This document shows positions 26,538-35,659 of a stretch of DNA of 64,000 nucleotides, one piece after another. Location of the stretch: positions 62,001 through 126,000 of the forward strand of contig JBAYGT010000005.1 of NCBI GenBank assembly GCA_041666525.1, in the 5' to 3' direction. A program made the translations under genes and the position numbers. A model generated the notes under the pieces. The model made no database searches. It saw only the letters and a program-made list of their open reading frames with translations, and was not told the origin of the DNA. Numbering within the stretch: the stretch's first letter is position 1; every line of letters starts with the position of its first letter. The DNA is from JBAXTZ01 sp041666525. GTDB taxonomy: Bacteria; Bacillota; Negativicutes; JBAXTZ01.

Positions 26538-27746
26538 CTACAATTCTACGCCATATTCTTTGGCAGTACGTTCAAACATATTAATCGCTTTGCGGACATA
26601 TTTTCGTTTTTCCTGATACGGACGATAGAAAAACGACCGCTTGAATCCACAAATAATATTATCCAGCAATTTTTTTGGCGTGAAATCAAAACTATCGACC
26701 GCCAAGCGCAATTCAGTACAAATATTATTGTGTGACACCAAACGATTATCGGTACAAAAAGTTACCGACATATTCCGTTCCAACATTTTTTTCACCGGAT
26801 GATTCCTGATATCTTTGATTTCCGGTAAAGTTTGCATATTGCTGGTCAGGCACACCTCCAAGGTAATCCGACGATCAGCAATATAATTTGCTAACCGCTC
26901 AATAAATCCGTTTTTGTCGGCATCCGTCTCATAACCATAGATTTTATTCAAATCAAACAAATTTGTCCCGTGCCCGACTCGCTCGGCATTCAGTTTTTCC
27001 AAAGCCCGGTATATTGATTCGGCGCCATAAGCTTCACCGGCGTGAACGGTGCGACTGATAAACGACTTGTGTACTTCGGCAAAAGCCGCAGCGTGTTTGT
27101 CTGCCGGATAGCCATCTTCCGCACCCGCTAAATCAAAGCCAACGATCTGACAATTCGTCTCGCTCCGCATTTTTGCCGTCGCCCGCGCAACTTCAAGACT
27201 TGCCAGTTGAGAGCGTTCGGCAACCGTAGCATAAGGCAACGCATCGACAACGCCTTTATAATACGGGGAATAATATTCGTTCCAACAACGCATGGCACAA
27301 ATGATTATGCCATACTCAAACTCCGGATCATATTCAGGAACAGTGCGGTTAATTTCTGTTTGTGCCGTTCTGAAGCCACGATCAACCGCAGCAACAATCT
27401 GTTCAAAGGTCATGCCATAACCCATGTGCAGTTGCGGCGCGAATCGCGATTCCAAATAGCGTACCCCTTCGTTAAAACAATCCCAAGCCAGCTCGTATGC
27501 CACGCGTTCTAAAGCTTCTTCATCACGCATTACCGCGCCGGTATACATAAACCCCTTCAAGTATTCTACCAAAGAAACATACTCCGGTTTATAGACCAAC
27601 GCGTTCATCCCTTCTTCAGTGTAGGAAGGTAATTCTACTTTGCGCTCTTTTGCCATTTCAATAAGCGATTTCAACCGCAGCGAACCATCTAAATGACAAT
27701 GCAAATCGGTTTTTGGAATGGCACGCAAAAAATCATCAGAATACAT
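26538..27746 (-). CDS. add: Adenosine deaminase family protein
   Basis: A 402-residue amidohydrolase of the adenosine/AMP deaminase family, converting adenosine to inosine. The metal site is visible: DLHCHLDG (H16, H18), VHAGE with the catalytic glutamate, and ERVGHG. The metal aspartate lies in TDNRLVSH. Most eukaryotic and enterobacterial enzymes have a DD pair at that last site, while this one has DN, as in a group of bacterial homologues, so its exact purine substrate is less certain. A start 45 bases upstream is in frame. The ATG chosen has a run of six G ahead of it and avoids overlapping the preceding gene. Confidence 0.87.
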   Translation of the reverse strand: MYSDDFLRAIPKTDLHCHLDGSLRLKSLIEMAKERKVELPSYTEEGMNALVYKPEYVSLVEYLKGFMYTGAVMRDEEALERVAYELAWDCFNEGVRYLESRFAPQLHMGYGMTFEQIVAAVDRGFRTAQTEINRTVPEYDPEFEYGIIICAMRCWNEYYSPYYKGVVDALPYATVAERSQLASLEVARATAKMRSETNCQIVGFDLAGAEDGYPADKHAAAFAEVHKSFISRTVHAGEAYGAESIYRALEKLNAERVGHGTNLFDLNKIYGYETDADKNGFIERLANYIADRRITLEVCLTSNMQTLPEIKDIRNHPVKKMLERNMSVTFCTDNRLVSHNNICTELRLAVDSFDFTPKKLLDNIICGFKRSFFYRPYQEKRKYVRKAINMFERTAKEYGVEL

Positions 27747-27765
27747 TTTGCCCCCCTGTTCATCC

Positions 27766-28335
27766 TTATAAAGGCATGACCTTTTTACCATAAGTTTCGT
27801 TTACTATTTGTGCCATCGCCGTATACATTGCCGAGGCGCCGCAGAAGATTCCCACATATCCAGCCAAATGCGTGACCGCTGTTTTTTCCGTAAATTCACC
27901 GATAGCCAGCAAAGCGAACAGCAGTACCAAACTACCGAAAACTACTTGATTAGCTTTGGTTTGCCGCAAGGTGCAAAAAAACATGAACAGCGAAAAAATT
28001 CCCCACAACGTCAGAAACCAGCCGACAGTATCTGCCGATGCAGCATTAAACCCGGCTTTAGGCAGCCACCAAATACCGACTAGCGATATCCAAAAGGCTC
28101 CATACGAAGTAAATGCCGTTGCGCCAAAGGTATTGCCTTTTTTGTATTCCATAATTCCGGCAATTATTTGAGCAATACCGCCATAAAAAATGCCGATACT
28201 AATTATTGCCACGTTCAGCGGCGCCCAACCGGCATTGTGAATATTCAACAGAATGGTCGTCATACCAAAACCTAGCAATCCAAGAGGCGCCGGATTGGCG
28301 ATCGTATCAGTCACTCTAACTTTTGTTTCGGTCAT
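27766..28335 (-). CDS. Acetate uptake transporter, SatP/YaaH (GPR1/FUN34) family
   Basis: A 189-residue protein with six predicted helices. The family signature NPAPLGLLGFGMTT is at residues 14-27 just before the first helix, and FGATAFTSYGAFW appears mid-protein. Characterised members carry acetate and succinate with protons. AGGAG lies seven bases before the ATG. The adenosine deaminase gene follows after about 20 bases on the same strand and is probably co-transcribed, although a purine hydrolase and an acetate carrier have no obvious metabolic link. The substrate could therefore differ from acetate. Confidence 0.87.
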   Translation of the reverse strand: MTETKVRVTDTIANPAPLGLLGFGMTTILLNIHNAGWAPLNVAIISIGIFYGGIAQIIAGIMEYKKGNTFGATAFTSYGAFWISLVGIWWLPKAGFNAASADTVGWFLTLWGIFSLFMFFCTLRQTKANQVVFGSLVLLFALLAIGEFTEKTAVTHLAGYVGIFCGASAMYTAMAQIVNETYGKKVMPL

Positions 28336-28403
28336 AGGTCGTTCTCCTTTTAATTTTTTCGTAATCTAGGCCAATTTTACACGTTTAGGCCGTTAGTCTG
28401 CAA

Positions 28404-30338
28404 TCATTTTTTTATAAACAACGACCGATAATACAATAAGTCACCCACTTGCGTTATCGGTCCGCCAAAAATACTGGTAACTTGCCGGTTTTCGGTTCCG
28501 TCTAGTTTCATTTTCCACAAACCGGCGATACCAATTTTCGTATAATACAAATGCTCGCCGTCAACGCTGAGATAACCGCTGCCCTCATTGCTGATTTTAC
28601 TGATTGTGCCTATGTTTGCGTCCAGCATGTAGATTTTATTCTCGTCATCATAGTTTGCAAAATACACCCGGCCGTTATTAACCACGAAAAACGCCGCACT
28701 GTTTTCACTTAGCCGTTCCGGCAACCCGCCGACAAGCGCCACGCGATAAATCCGATAGCCGTCGCTCCAATTAAGGTAATAAGCATAGCCATTATCCACA
28801 CAGACGTTTTCCACGCCACCGTCAGCAATCTGGCTTTCAATACCGCTACGCAGATTGCGCTTAAACAAATTGTTGTCCTGCTTTAAACCGGTCTTCAGCT
28901 CCGATTTGGCATATACCAACCACCCGCCGCTGATTTGCAGCCAGCGCGCCGGGACGTCGGCAACTAACTGTTTTTTTGTCGTATCAGTCTTCATTCGGTA
29001 AATTTTTTGACCATCACTCCAATTTTCGTAGTAGATATATCCGTCATATAAACACAAGCCTGCTGCACTGTCGTTACAGAACGGCTCAATAAAAGTTTCA
29101 CCTTTCACTTGACCGCCGCCGTCCGGCCGGACGCGATAAATCCTGCTGTCGCTACCGCCATAAGTATCCCCGGCCGCTTCAACATAATAAATCCATTCAC
29201 CGTCATATACCGCGAGATTATGATTGGCGGCGTTGCTAGGTGAACTATCACAATCATTCGCAAGTTTGCCACCTGTCGGCAAAAAGGTTTGCAACCTCGG
29301 CTTATCCAGATAACTGGCAATCGTGTTGGCAATGGCTTCGGCGGCTTTCTGGCGATTGACCCGGTCGCTAATCATTTTGGCATCACCATTATTAGGAAAC
29401 ATTGAAATTTCGGCGAGTACTGCCGGCATCCAGGTAGAATTCAACACACTAAGACCCGGACGATCCTGTACCGGATACTCATGCGTGCGCAACGCATCAA
29501 CTAAATTGTCGTTCATAGCTATCGCCAGGTCTTTTGCCGGTAATAGCGCCAGTGAATTATACAGTACGGTAGTACCTTTATACATTTTCGCCGCCTTGTC
29601 AGTAAACGCTTTGGTATCAAAAGCATTGTTGTGAATTGATACAAACACATCCGCACCCAATAAATTTGCCGCTTCGCCCCGCGGGCCAAGATCCAAATCA
29701 ACGTCGGTCTCGCGGGTCATATATACACCAATTTTGCTTTTGCGCAAATAATCTCTGGTCATCAGCGCGATGTCTAAATTGGCATCTTTTTCGTAAATAT
29801 TGTTACCGGTTGTACCGCGGTCTTCGGTCCCCCCATGTCCGGGATCAAGCGCCACCAGTTTTTTCGGATTGTCCTTATTGGTTGCGCGCACCGCTACAAA
29901 AGTCTGCAACATAACAGTTTTGTCGTCGGGATAACTGTAGCGGCGTTTTATAGGCAACACCTCGTACTTACAATCAGCACCAAGTTTTAGCGTGAAAATC
30001 ACGTGATCGCCGAGACCCTCCCTCGATACACTGGTTATTAATTTGCCCAAATAATCATTTTGCCACCACGGCTGTACGACGGCAAAATTTGGCGCTCTCT
30101 CAACAGTAATAATCAGATCACCGTTTTGCTCACTAACACTGTATACCGGCTGCACAGTGTATTCGTTAATATCCGGCGCCGCATTTTTTTTGTAAGTCTC
30201 ACCAACGGCAATACCATATACTTCGCGTCCGTCAACGGCGAAAAAAGCTGTGCGGTTAATCTGTTGCAGACTGGCGGCACCAACCAAACGCGTCGTTGCC
30301 GCCAAAACTAAAATCAGTACCACCAAAAATCTAATCAT
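28404..30338 (-). CDS. N-acetylmuramoyl-L-alanine amidase (Amidase_3) with DUF5050 beta-propeller-like region
   Basis: An exported 644-residue cell-wall hydrolase. Residues 1-21 are a signal peptide and about 22-130 an AMIN-like beta domain. The catalytic Amidase_3 domain follows, with DPGHGG (165-170, zinc H168), a second zinc glutamate E183, and SIHNN (zinc H236). From about 365 on, repeated DGYIYY, NGYAYYLNWSDG and VDGEHLYYTK units form a DUF5050-type repeat region, probably for binding wall or surface glycans. GGAGG precedes the ATG. The domain pairing is typical of Firmicutes. It stands alone between the SatP-like and outer-membrane protein genes. Confidence 0.88.
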   Translation of the reverse strand: MIRFLVVLILVLAATTRLVGAASLQQINRTAFFAVDGREVYGIAVGETYKKNAAPDINEYTVQPVYSVSEQNGDLIITVERAPNFAVVQPWWQNDYLGKLITSVSREGLGDHVIFTLKLGADCKYEVLPIKRRYSYPDDKTVMLQTFVAVRATNKDNPKKLVALDPGHGGTEDRGTTGNNIYEKDANLDIALMTRDYLRKSKIGVYMTRETDVDLDLGPRGEAANLLGADVFVSIHNNAFDTKAFTDKAAKMYKGTTVLYNSLALLPAKDLAIAMNDNLVDALRTHEYPVQDRPGLSVLNSTWMPAVLAEISMFPNNGDAKMISDRVNRQKAAEAIANTIASYLDKPRLQTFLPTGGKLANDCDSSPSNAANHNLAVYDGEWIYYVEAAGDTYGGSDSRIYRVRPDGGGQVKGETFIEPFCNDSAAGLCLYDGYIYYENWSDGQKIYRMKTDTTKKQLVADVPARWLQISGGWLVYAKSELKTGLKQDNNLFKRNLRSGIESQIADGGVENVCVDNGYAYYLNWSDGYRIYRVALVGGLPERLSENSAAFFVVNNGRVYFANYDDENKIYMLDANIGTISKISNEGSGYLSVDGEHLYYTKIGIAGLWKMKLDGTENRQVTSIFGGPITQVGDLLYYRSLFIKK

Positions 30339-30442
30339 CCTGCCTCCAAAAAAAATAGTTAAGCATTCATGCGATTACGCGCCAAACACTTAACTATAAA
30401 TAACACAACAATACGACCTAAACTAAATTCAACTCAGTTGTT

Positions 30443-31246
30443 TTAATAAAAATAATAGCTCAGACCATAGTACACACCGTTGTAATTCACCGAACCATTA
30501 TCAACGGTAAGCAGAGCCGCACTCGCTATTGTTGTAACGATATCAGAGCCCCAGCCCATAGTGCGATAACCGGCATCAACATTCAGCCCTTCAAAAACAT
30601 TTACCCGTAAGCCAATGCGCGCATCATAATAGTTCGCTATAATCGGTGTCGAATAATTGATTTGTCCATAAAGATCGACATGTCCCGGCACTACCGGAAT
30701 TTCGGCACCGATACCGATGAACGGGAAAAAGTTTTCCACCGGTTGACCGGCATAGGCCATCAAATTATTGGCAGTAACCCCGCCGCCGCTGACGGTGTTG
30801 GTTGCGTCAAAATATTTAAAACCCACGCTGCCCCAAATATGTTTGCTGCCAAAATCATAAGCCAACCCAAAAATATTGGAATTACCGGAAATATTAACTT
30901 GTGTTCCCATAGGAATTGCAGCAATAGCCTTTGTCGTCGTCATTCCCCCGCCAAAATTCAAGCGGTCATAAGTAAACGTCAATCCGGAATTATAAAACTG
31001 ATAATTCACGAGCACGCTCGGAGCAAAATTAGCTTGCGCGCCAAGATCAGAACCATAATTCAACGTTGTCTTGGGCAAGTTCGCAAAACTAAATTCCTCA
31101 CTACCGTGCATATTCGGCACCCAAAAACTCAGCTCCGCAGTTAAACTAGTGTTGTAAGGATCAATATCGTCACTTACCCGGGCGAACACCGTGCTAGTTG
31201 AAATTAATAACAATGTTACCAAAACAATAATAAACAATTTTTTCAT
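30443..31246 (-). CDS. Outer-membrane beta-barrel protein
   Basis: The 267-residue protein starts with a signal peptide (MKKLFIIVLVTLLLISTSTVFA) and continues with alternating hydrophobic and polar short strands typical of a small barrel. The last residues GVYYGLSYYFY are aromatic, as expected for recognition by the outer-membrane assembly machinery. No enzyme motif is visible. A start 24 bases upstream is in frame, but GGAGAG stands seven bases before the ATG at 31246. The general look is shared with the exported proteins at 36645 and 50951, so the organism has several small barrel proteins without SLH domains. Confidence 0.75.
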   Translation of the reverse strand: MKKLFIIVLVTLLLISTSTVFARVSDDIDPYNTSLTAELSFWVPNMHGSEEFSFANLPKTTLNYGSDLGAQANFAPSVLVNYQFYNSGLTFTYDRLNFGGGMTTTKAIAAIPMGTQVNISGNSNIFGLAYDFGSKHIWGSVGFKYFDATNTVSGGGVTANNLMAYAGQPVENFFPFIGIGAEIPVVPGHVDLYGQINYSTPIIANYYDARIGLRVNVFEGLNVDAGYRTMGWGSDIVTTIASAALLTVDNGSVNYNGVYYGLSYYFY

Positions 31247-31338
31247 AAAAACTCTCCTTCGTTTTGCCACATTCTATCATACTTCTGGGGAAAAACAAAA
31301 CTCTGTATAGCATTTTGTACAATCATTTTACCTTAAAA

Positions 31339-31992
31339 TCAACGTTTCCGTGCCAACAATAACCCATCGGCAATCGGCACTATTGCCGAATCCACCCGCT
31401 CGTCTGCATTGACTTTAGCACAAAATGCAGCGGTCGTACGCGCAATTTTCTCGGTCGGTTCAACCACCCGGCCACCGCAAAACACATTATCTACTGCTAC
31501 CAATCCACCGGCACGCAACAATACCAGCGCATGTTCATAATACAACTCATTAGCTAATTTATTGGCATCAACGAACACAAAATCGAAGCTGCCCGGTTCA
31601 AGTTCCGCCAAAGCCGCAAGCGTTTGCTCAGCCGGCGCAATTATCAGTTCGATTTTATCCGACACCCCGGCGAGCTGCCAGTGTCTTCTGGCAATAGCGC
31701 CGGTTTCTACATCAATATCACAAGCAATAAGTTTGCCGTCTGCCGGCATTGCCTGCGCCACGCACAATGCACTATAGCCGGTGAACACACCAACTTCCAG
31801 TGCTTTTTTAGCATTAACCAGTTTTGCGAGCAATGCCATAAATTGCCCCTGTTCCGGCGCTATTTGAAAGTTTGACCGCGGATGTTTCGCCGTCTCCTCG
31901 CGTAACGCCAATTGAACCTCGGTTTCATTCGTCGAGTGTTTTACCAAAAATTCATACAATCCGTCCGTCATCTCAATCGTCCTATTTGCCAC
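31339..31992 (-). CDS. O-methyltransferase, class I SAM-dependent (CCoAOMT-like)
   Basis: A 217-residue cytoplasmic methyltransferase of the catechol/caffeoyl-CoA type. The SAM loop is VGVFTGYSALCVA, followed by an acidic strand end (IACDIDVE). DFVFVDANK and VDNVFCGGRV carry the metal-binding positions of the family. The acceptor is unknown; bacterial members methylate catechols or modify small phenolics. GGAGG stands six bases before a GTG at 31992, which I prefer to a TTG at 32004 and an ATG at 31971. It is divergent from the TPR protein gene. Confidence 0.87.
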   Translation of the reverse strand: MANRTIEMTDGLYEFLVKHSTNETEVQLALREETAKHPRSNFQIAPEQGQFMALLAKLVNAKKALEVGVFTGYSALCVAQAMPADGKLIACDIDVETGAIARRHWQLAGVSDKIELIIAPAEQTLAALAELEPGSFDFVFVDANKLANELYYEHALVLLRAGGLVAVDNVFCGGRVVEPTEKIARTTAAFCAKVNADERVDSAIVPIADGLLLARKR

Positions 31993-32014
31993 AAGTTCCT
32001 CCAAAATATTCTAA

Positions 32015-32044
32015 TTGTGCATTGCCGTTTCCACATGCTATAAT
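32015..32044 (+). promoter_or_regulatory. Candidate promoter for the TPR gene
   Basis: TTGTGC (32015-32020) and TATAAT (32039-32044) are 18 bases apart, about 75 bases before the ATG. A second TATAAT at 32090-32095 lacks a clear -35. Confidence 0.4.
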
Positions 32045-32117
32045 CTTCGTAAAATTTCTGTAATATGTCAATACGCTTGTTGTTTTTTATATAATCGTTT
32101 GGTAAGGATGGTTTCTG

Positions 32118-32669
32118 ATGAAAAAATTGTTACTTCTCTTAACGGCTTTGCTGATTTTAAGCACGTCTTCTGTCAGTCAGGCCTGGATTCCGGACTTTAA
32201 CGAATCGTATAATGACGATATCAACCGCGGCGATTATGACAGCGCGATTGCACTAATTCCTACCAATGCCAAGGCCTATTGGTTTCGCGGGCGAAGTGAA
32301 GTTTGGCACAGTCAGTTTGACGCCGCCATCAGCGATATGAATTATAGCATAAAACGCGACTACAATCTTACTGACTCATATTTTTATCGTGGCCGTGCCT
32401 ATGCCGGCAAGGCCGTTGCTTCAACTGATGCGGCAGCTTTGACCACACAGGCGATAGCTGATTTTAGCGAAACCATTAAGCGCGATCCTAACTACGGAAA
32501 TGCCTATTTTTTCCGAGCCGGCGTTTACGAACAAACCGGTGAACTCAACTTGGCAATTGCCGACTATCAAAAATATCTGTCGCTAAAAAATGACAATACT
32601 GACCCGACACTTATTAACTATGCCAACCAAGCAATAGCATCTCTGCAAACTTGCTGTCAGGCAAATTAA
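32118..32669 (+). CDS. Exported TPR-repeat protein
   Basis: The 183-residue protein has a signal peptide (about residues 1-22, ending SVSQA) and then roughly three tetratricopeptide units. These are seen as AYWFRGRSEVWHSQFDAAISD, SYFYRGRAYAGKA and AYFFRAGVYEQTGELNLAIADY. TPR arrays are protein-binding scaffolds, and no catalytic motif is present. An AAGGATGG element lies upstream of the ATG. It is probably periplasmic or envelope-associated. It precedes the corrinoid operon by about 44 bases on the same strand, but its export signal makes a role in methyl transfer unlikely. Confidence 0.8.
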   Translation: MKKLLLLLTALLILSTSSVSQAWIPDFNESYNDDINRGDYDSAIALIPTNAKAYWFRGRSEVWHSQFDAAISDMNYSIKRDYNLTDSYFYRGRAYAGKAVASTDAAALTTQAIADFSETIKRDPNYGNAYFFRAGVYEQTGELNLAIADYQKYLSLKNDNTDPTLINYANQAIASLQTCCQAN

Positions 32670-32712
32670 TCTCAAATTCGTGCCATAAAACTGAACTTTA
32701 TCAGGAGGACAA

Positions 32713-33345
32713 ATGAGCTCAACCCTAAAACAAATTGCCGAAGCAATGTTGGATGGCCTGACCAAAAAAACCAAAGAACTTACTGAAAAAGCGGTCGCCG
32801 AAGGTATTCCGGCAAAAATGATTTTAGATGACGGACTGCTTGCCGGAATGCAAGAAGTCGGGGTGTTGTTCAAAGAAGGTGAATTGTTCGTCCCCGAAGT
32901 TTTAATTGCCGCAAAAGCAATGAACATGGGCATGGAAGTATTGGCACCGCTTTTGGGTAGCGGCGATGTAAATCAACGCGGTATAGCTTTGCTCGCAACC
33001 GTTCAGGGGGACTTACACGACGTCGGTCTAAAACTGGTAGGTATGATGTTGAAGAGCAACGGTTATGAAATTATCAATCTCGGCATCGATGTCGCAACCG
33101 ATGCCATCGTCGCTGCCGTAAAAGAACATCGCCCGAAAATCCTGGGGCTGTCGGCCATGTTAACTACTACAATGATTGTAACAAAAGACGTTATTGCTGC
33201 TTTGAAAACCGAAAAATTATACGATAACTTGGTCGTAATGGTTGGCGGTGCGCCGGTTACCGAACAATTCGCCAACAGTGTCGGTGCACTATATGCTGCC
33301 GATGCATCGACCGCAGTTGACGTTGCGAACGCGGCATTGGCATAG
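32713..33345 (+). CDS. Corrinoid (B12-binding) methyl-carrier protein
   Basis: The 210-residue protein has the two-domain plan of MtaC/MtbC/MttC-type carriers. Residues 1-85 form a helical cap domain and about 88-210 the B12-binding domain. The cobalt-ligand motif DLHDVG is at 100-105 with H102 as lower ligand, and a downstream GGAPVT loop is present. Such proteins accept a methyl group on cobalt from a substrate methyltransferase and pass it to a second enzyme. AGGAGG lies five bases before the ATG. It heads a tight group with a CobW-like GTPase, an MFS carrier and a UroD-like methyltransferase, which together suggest demethylation of an imported compound. Confidence 0.9.
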   Translation: MSSTLKQIAEAMLDGLTKKTKELTEKAVAEGIPAKMILDDGLLAGMQEVGVLFKEGELFVPEVLIAAKAMNMGMEVLAPLLGSGDVNQRGIALLATVQGDLHDVGLKLVGMMLKSNGYEIINLGIDVATDAIVAAVKEHRPKILGLSAMLTTTMIVTKDVIAALKTEKLYDNLVVMVGGAPVTEQFANSVGALYAADASTAVDVANAALA

Positions 33346-33350
33346 ATTTT

Positions 33351-34262
33351 TTGAAAAAAAAGATATTTCTGCTAACCGGTTTTCTCGGTAGCGGCAAGAC
33401 GACGTTTTTACAAAACTTACTGACACAGATTGCAGCAACACATAAAATCGGCGTTATTGTCAACGAATTTGGACGCGCCGGTATTGACGGCTCACTAATT
33501 GCCAGAGACGGTTTGGAGTTACACGAGCTTTCCGGCGGGTCAATTTTTTGCGCATGTTTGAAAAGCAATTTTGTTGCGGCGTTAGATGTTTTTCTGGATT
33601 TGCCGCTTGATTACCTATTCATCGAAAGCAGCGGCCTGGCTGATCCGGCCGGATTTCATAAAATTTCCAGTTTTATCGATAAGAATGACTGCATTGACAC
33701 AATTACGGTACTATGCGTTGTCGACGGCAAATATTTTCTCGACCAGCTGGATATGTTTAATTCTGTAGAAACTCAAATTTGTGCTGCCGATATGGTGTTG
33801 GTAAACAAAATTGATTTAATTAGCGGCGAACTTTTAGCACAAATTGACGCAGCAATCGTCCAGCTGAACGCTACAGCCAAGATCGTCCATAGCTCGTTTG
33901 GTTCACTCAACTTAGCCGAATTCGAAGAAATCCGTTACCTGCATCCTAAATTATCCGTCAACGAACATCCGGCTTTTCGTCCGTTTACTCACACTTTGAT
34001 TACCCAAAACAACCTTTCCCGTGAACAACTGCACAATTTTCTCGCAGAAATCACTCCGCTCGCGCTACGAATTAAAGGCTTTCTGCTAATCGACTCTGGT
34101 TGCGTAAAAATTGATGTGGTTGGAAAAACGATAAATATTGTCAAATATGACCTGCCTGTCGAACCTAAACTGGAAATCATCGCCACTCAATCACTACCAA
34201 TCAACCGCGAAATTAAAGCGGCCTGGCAAAAGCATTGCGCAGGCGAAATCATACTTTGCTAA
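33351..34262 (+). CDS. CobW/P47K-family GTPase
   Basis: A 303-residue G3E GTPase with Walker A GFLGSGKTT at 10-18, ESSGLADPA around the switch region and NKIDL for guanine recognition. Relatives act as metallochaperones for cobalamin synthesis, zinc or nitrile hydratase. The usual CxCC metal motif is reduced here to FCAC (C67, C69) in the equivalent position. The C-terminal domain is short. The start is a TTG five bases after the corrinoid-protein stop, without a strong ribosome site, so coupling is likely. Its place in a corrinoid operon suggests it helps load or reactivate the corrinoid carrier, possibly in place of a RamA-type activase. Confidence 0.82.
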   Translation: MKKKIFLLTGFLGSGKTTFLQNLLTQIAATHKIGVIVNEFGRAGIDGSLIARDGLELHELSGGSIFCACLKSNFVAALDVFLDLPLDYLFIESSGLADPAGFHKISSFIDKNDCIDTITVLCVVDGKYFLDQLDMFNSVETQICAADMVLVNKIDLISGELLAQIDAAIVQLNATAKIVHSSFGSLNLAEFEEIRYLHPKLSVNEHPAFRPFTHTLITQNNLSREQLHNFLAEITPLALRIKGFLLIDSGCVKIDVVGKTINIVKYDLPVEPKLEIIATQSLPINREIKAAWQKHCAGEIILC

Positions 34263-34306
34263 ATAACTACACTCTCAATTAACCACAATAATTATTGGAG
34301 GCCTTT

Positions 34307-35659
34307 ATGACTGGTACCCAAAAACGATTTCTCTGGATGATAATTTTTACGTCGGCGATCGCCGGCGTATTGTACGGTTACGATCTTGGCATAATTTCTG
34401 CCGCTTTTCTTGTTCTACCCAAGCACATTCCCATGAACGAAACAATGATGGGCTTTCTCGGCTCGGCAGTGCTTTTTGGCGGAGCGTTCACAATTCTTAT
34501 TGCCGGGCCATTGGCTGATTTCATCGGCCGAAAAAAAATGATCGTGGCTGCCAATATAATCTTTCTCGTCGGCGTGGCGTTACTCGGTTTTGCGCAAACC
34601 TATATCGAGATTATCGCCGGCCGCCTCGTTCAAGGTGTCGGCGTCGGCATTATCACAATCGTTGTGCCGCTATACCTGGCCGAGGTCTTGCCGAGCAACT
34701 ACCGCGGTCGCGGCATTTTGGCATTTCAATTACTCCTGGCTTGCGGCATCTTTTTTGCCAATCTTGTCGGATTGCATTTTACCGCTTCAGAAAACTGGCG
34801 GGGAATGTTCCTCTCGAGCGGTCTCCCGTGTTTGTTATTATTATTGCTTTGTTTTGGACTGCCGGAATCGCCGCGCTGGTTGGTAGCGAAAGGCAAGAAG
34901 GTCCGCGCACTGAACATTCTGCGCAGAATAAATCCGCCCGCGTTGGCACAATCCGAAGTGCTGGATATCGAGTCCAATCTTGAAATGACTAAAGGCGAAA
35001 GCAATTGGCGCGCCTTATTTGATAAACGCTACACCTGGGCGTTGTTCCTGGTTTTTTCAAATGCAATTCTTATTCAACTAACCGGCATTAATTCCATTCT
35101 GCAATATAGCGGCATTATTTTGAAAGAAGCCGGGCTTGGTTCAAATGAAGCAGCGATGCTTGGCAGCACCATCTTAACCAGCGTAATTATTGTTATTCCG
35201 CTGTTGGTAATGTTTATTATCGACAGCTTTGGACGAAAAAAAATCCTCTGTATCGGCACTGCCGGTGTTTTTGTTACCTTAGCGGCCGCCGCCACCGTAT
35301 TTTTGACTATGGCGCCATCGACAAATCGCGGCATCGCTATGATTGTTTGCCTAACCGCCTTTCTTATCTCCTACAGTTTCGGACCTAGCGGCGTAATCTG
35401 GCTGATGCTCTCCGAATTACTCCCCAATAAAATCCGTAGCGTCGGTATGAGTGCAGCATTGTTTGCCAATTCAATGGTTTCGTCAATTTTTGCTATTGTG
35501 TTTTTGCAACTATCCACATATATCGCTTACTCCGGCGTGTTTTATATGTGCTCAATTTTCGGATTGCTGTATTTCTATATCGCCTACAAATACGTTCCAG
35601 AAACCAAAGGCAAATCACTTGAACAAATCGAACGGGAACTAGTCGGAGGTTTAAAATGA
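34307..35659 (+). CDS. MFS transporter, sugar-porter family
   Basis: A 450-residue major facilitator of the sugar porter branch with twelve helices. Family motifs are clear: YGYDLG in helix 1, DFIGRKK after helix 2, GRLVQGVGVG in helix 4, PESPRWL after helix 6, DSFGRKK between helices 8 and 9, and VPETKGKSLEQIE at the C terminus. GGAGG stands five bases before the ATG at 34307. An upstream ATG at 34295 has no such site. It overlaps the next gene by four bases. Enclosed by methyl-transfer genes, it may import a methoxylated or methylated polyol or sugar-like compound that feeds the corrinoid system. Confidence 0.88.
   Translation: MTGTQKRFLWMIIFTSAIAGVLYGYDLGIISAAFLVLPKHIPMNETMMGFLGSAVLFGGAFTILIAGPLADFIGRKKMIVAANIIFLVGVALLGFAQTYIEIIAGRLVQGVGVGIITIVVPLYLAEVLPSNYRGRGILAFQLLLACGIFFANLVGLHFTASENWRGMFLSSGLPCLLLLLLCFGLPESPRWLVAKGKKVRALNILRRINPPALAQSEVLDIESNLEMTKGESNWRALFDKRYTWALFLVFSNAILIQLTGINSILQYSGIILKEAGLGSNEAAMLGSTILTSVIIVIPLLVMFIIDSFGRKKILCIGTAGVFVTLAAAATVFLTMAPSTNRGIAMIVCLTAFLISYSFGPSGVIWLMLSELLPNKIRSVGMSAALFANSMVSSIFAIVFLQLSTYIAYSGVFYMCSIFGLLYFYIAYKYVPETKGKSLEQIERELVGGLK

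Noticed and set aside
26538..27746. Adenosine deaminase inactivated by a TDN instead of TDD motif
   Set aside because: The metal-binding aspartate is kept and I recall this DN variant from other bacterial homologues, so it is more likely a subfamily trait than damage.
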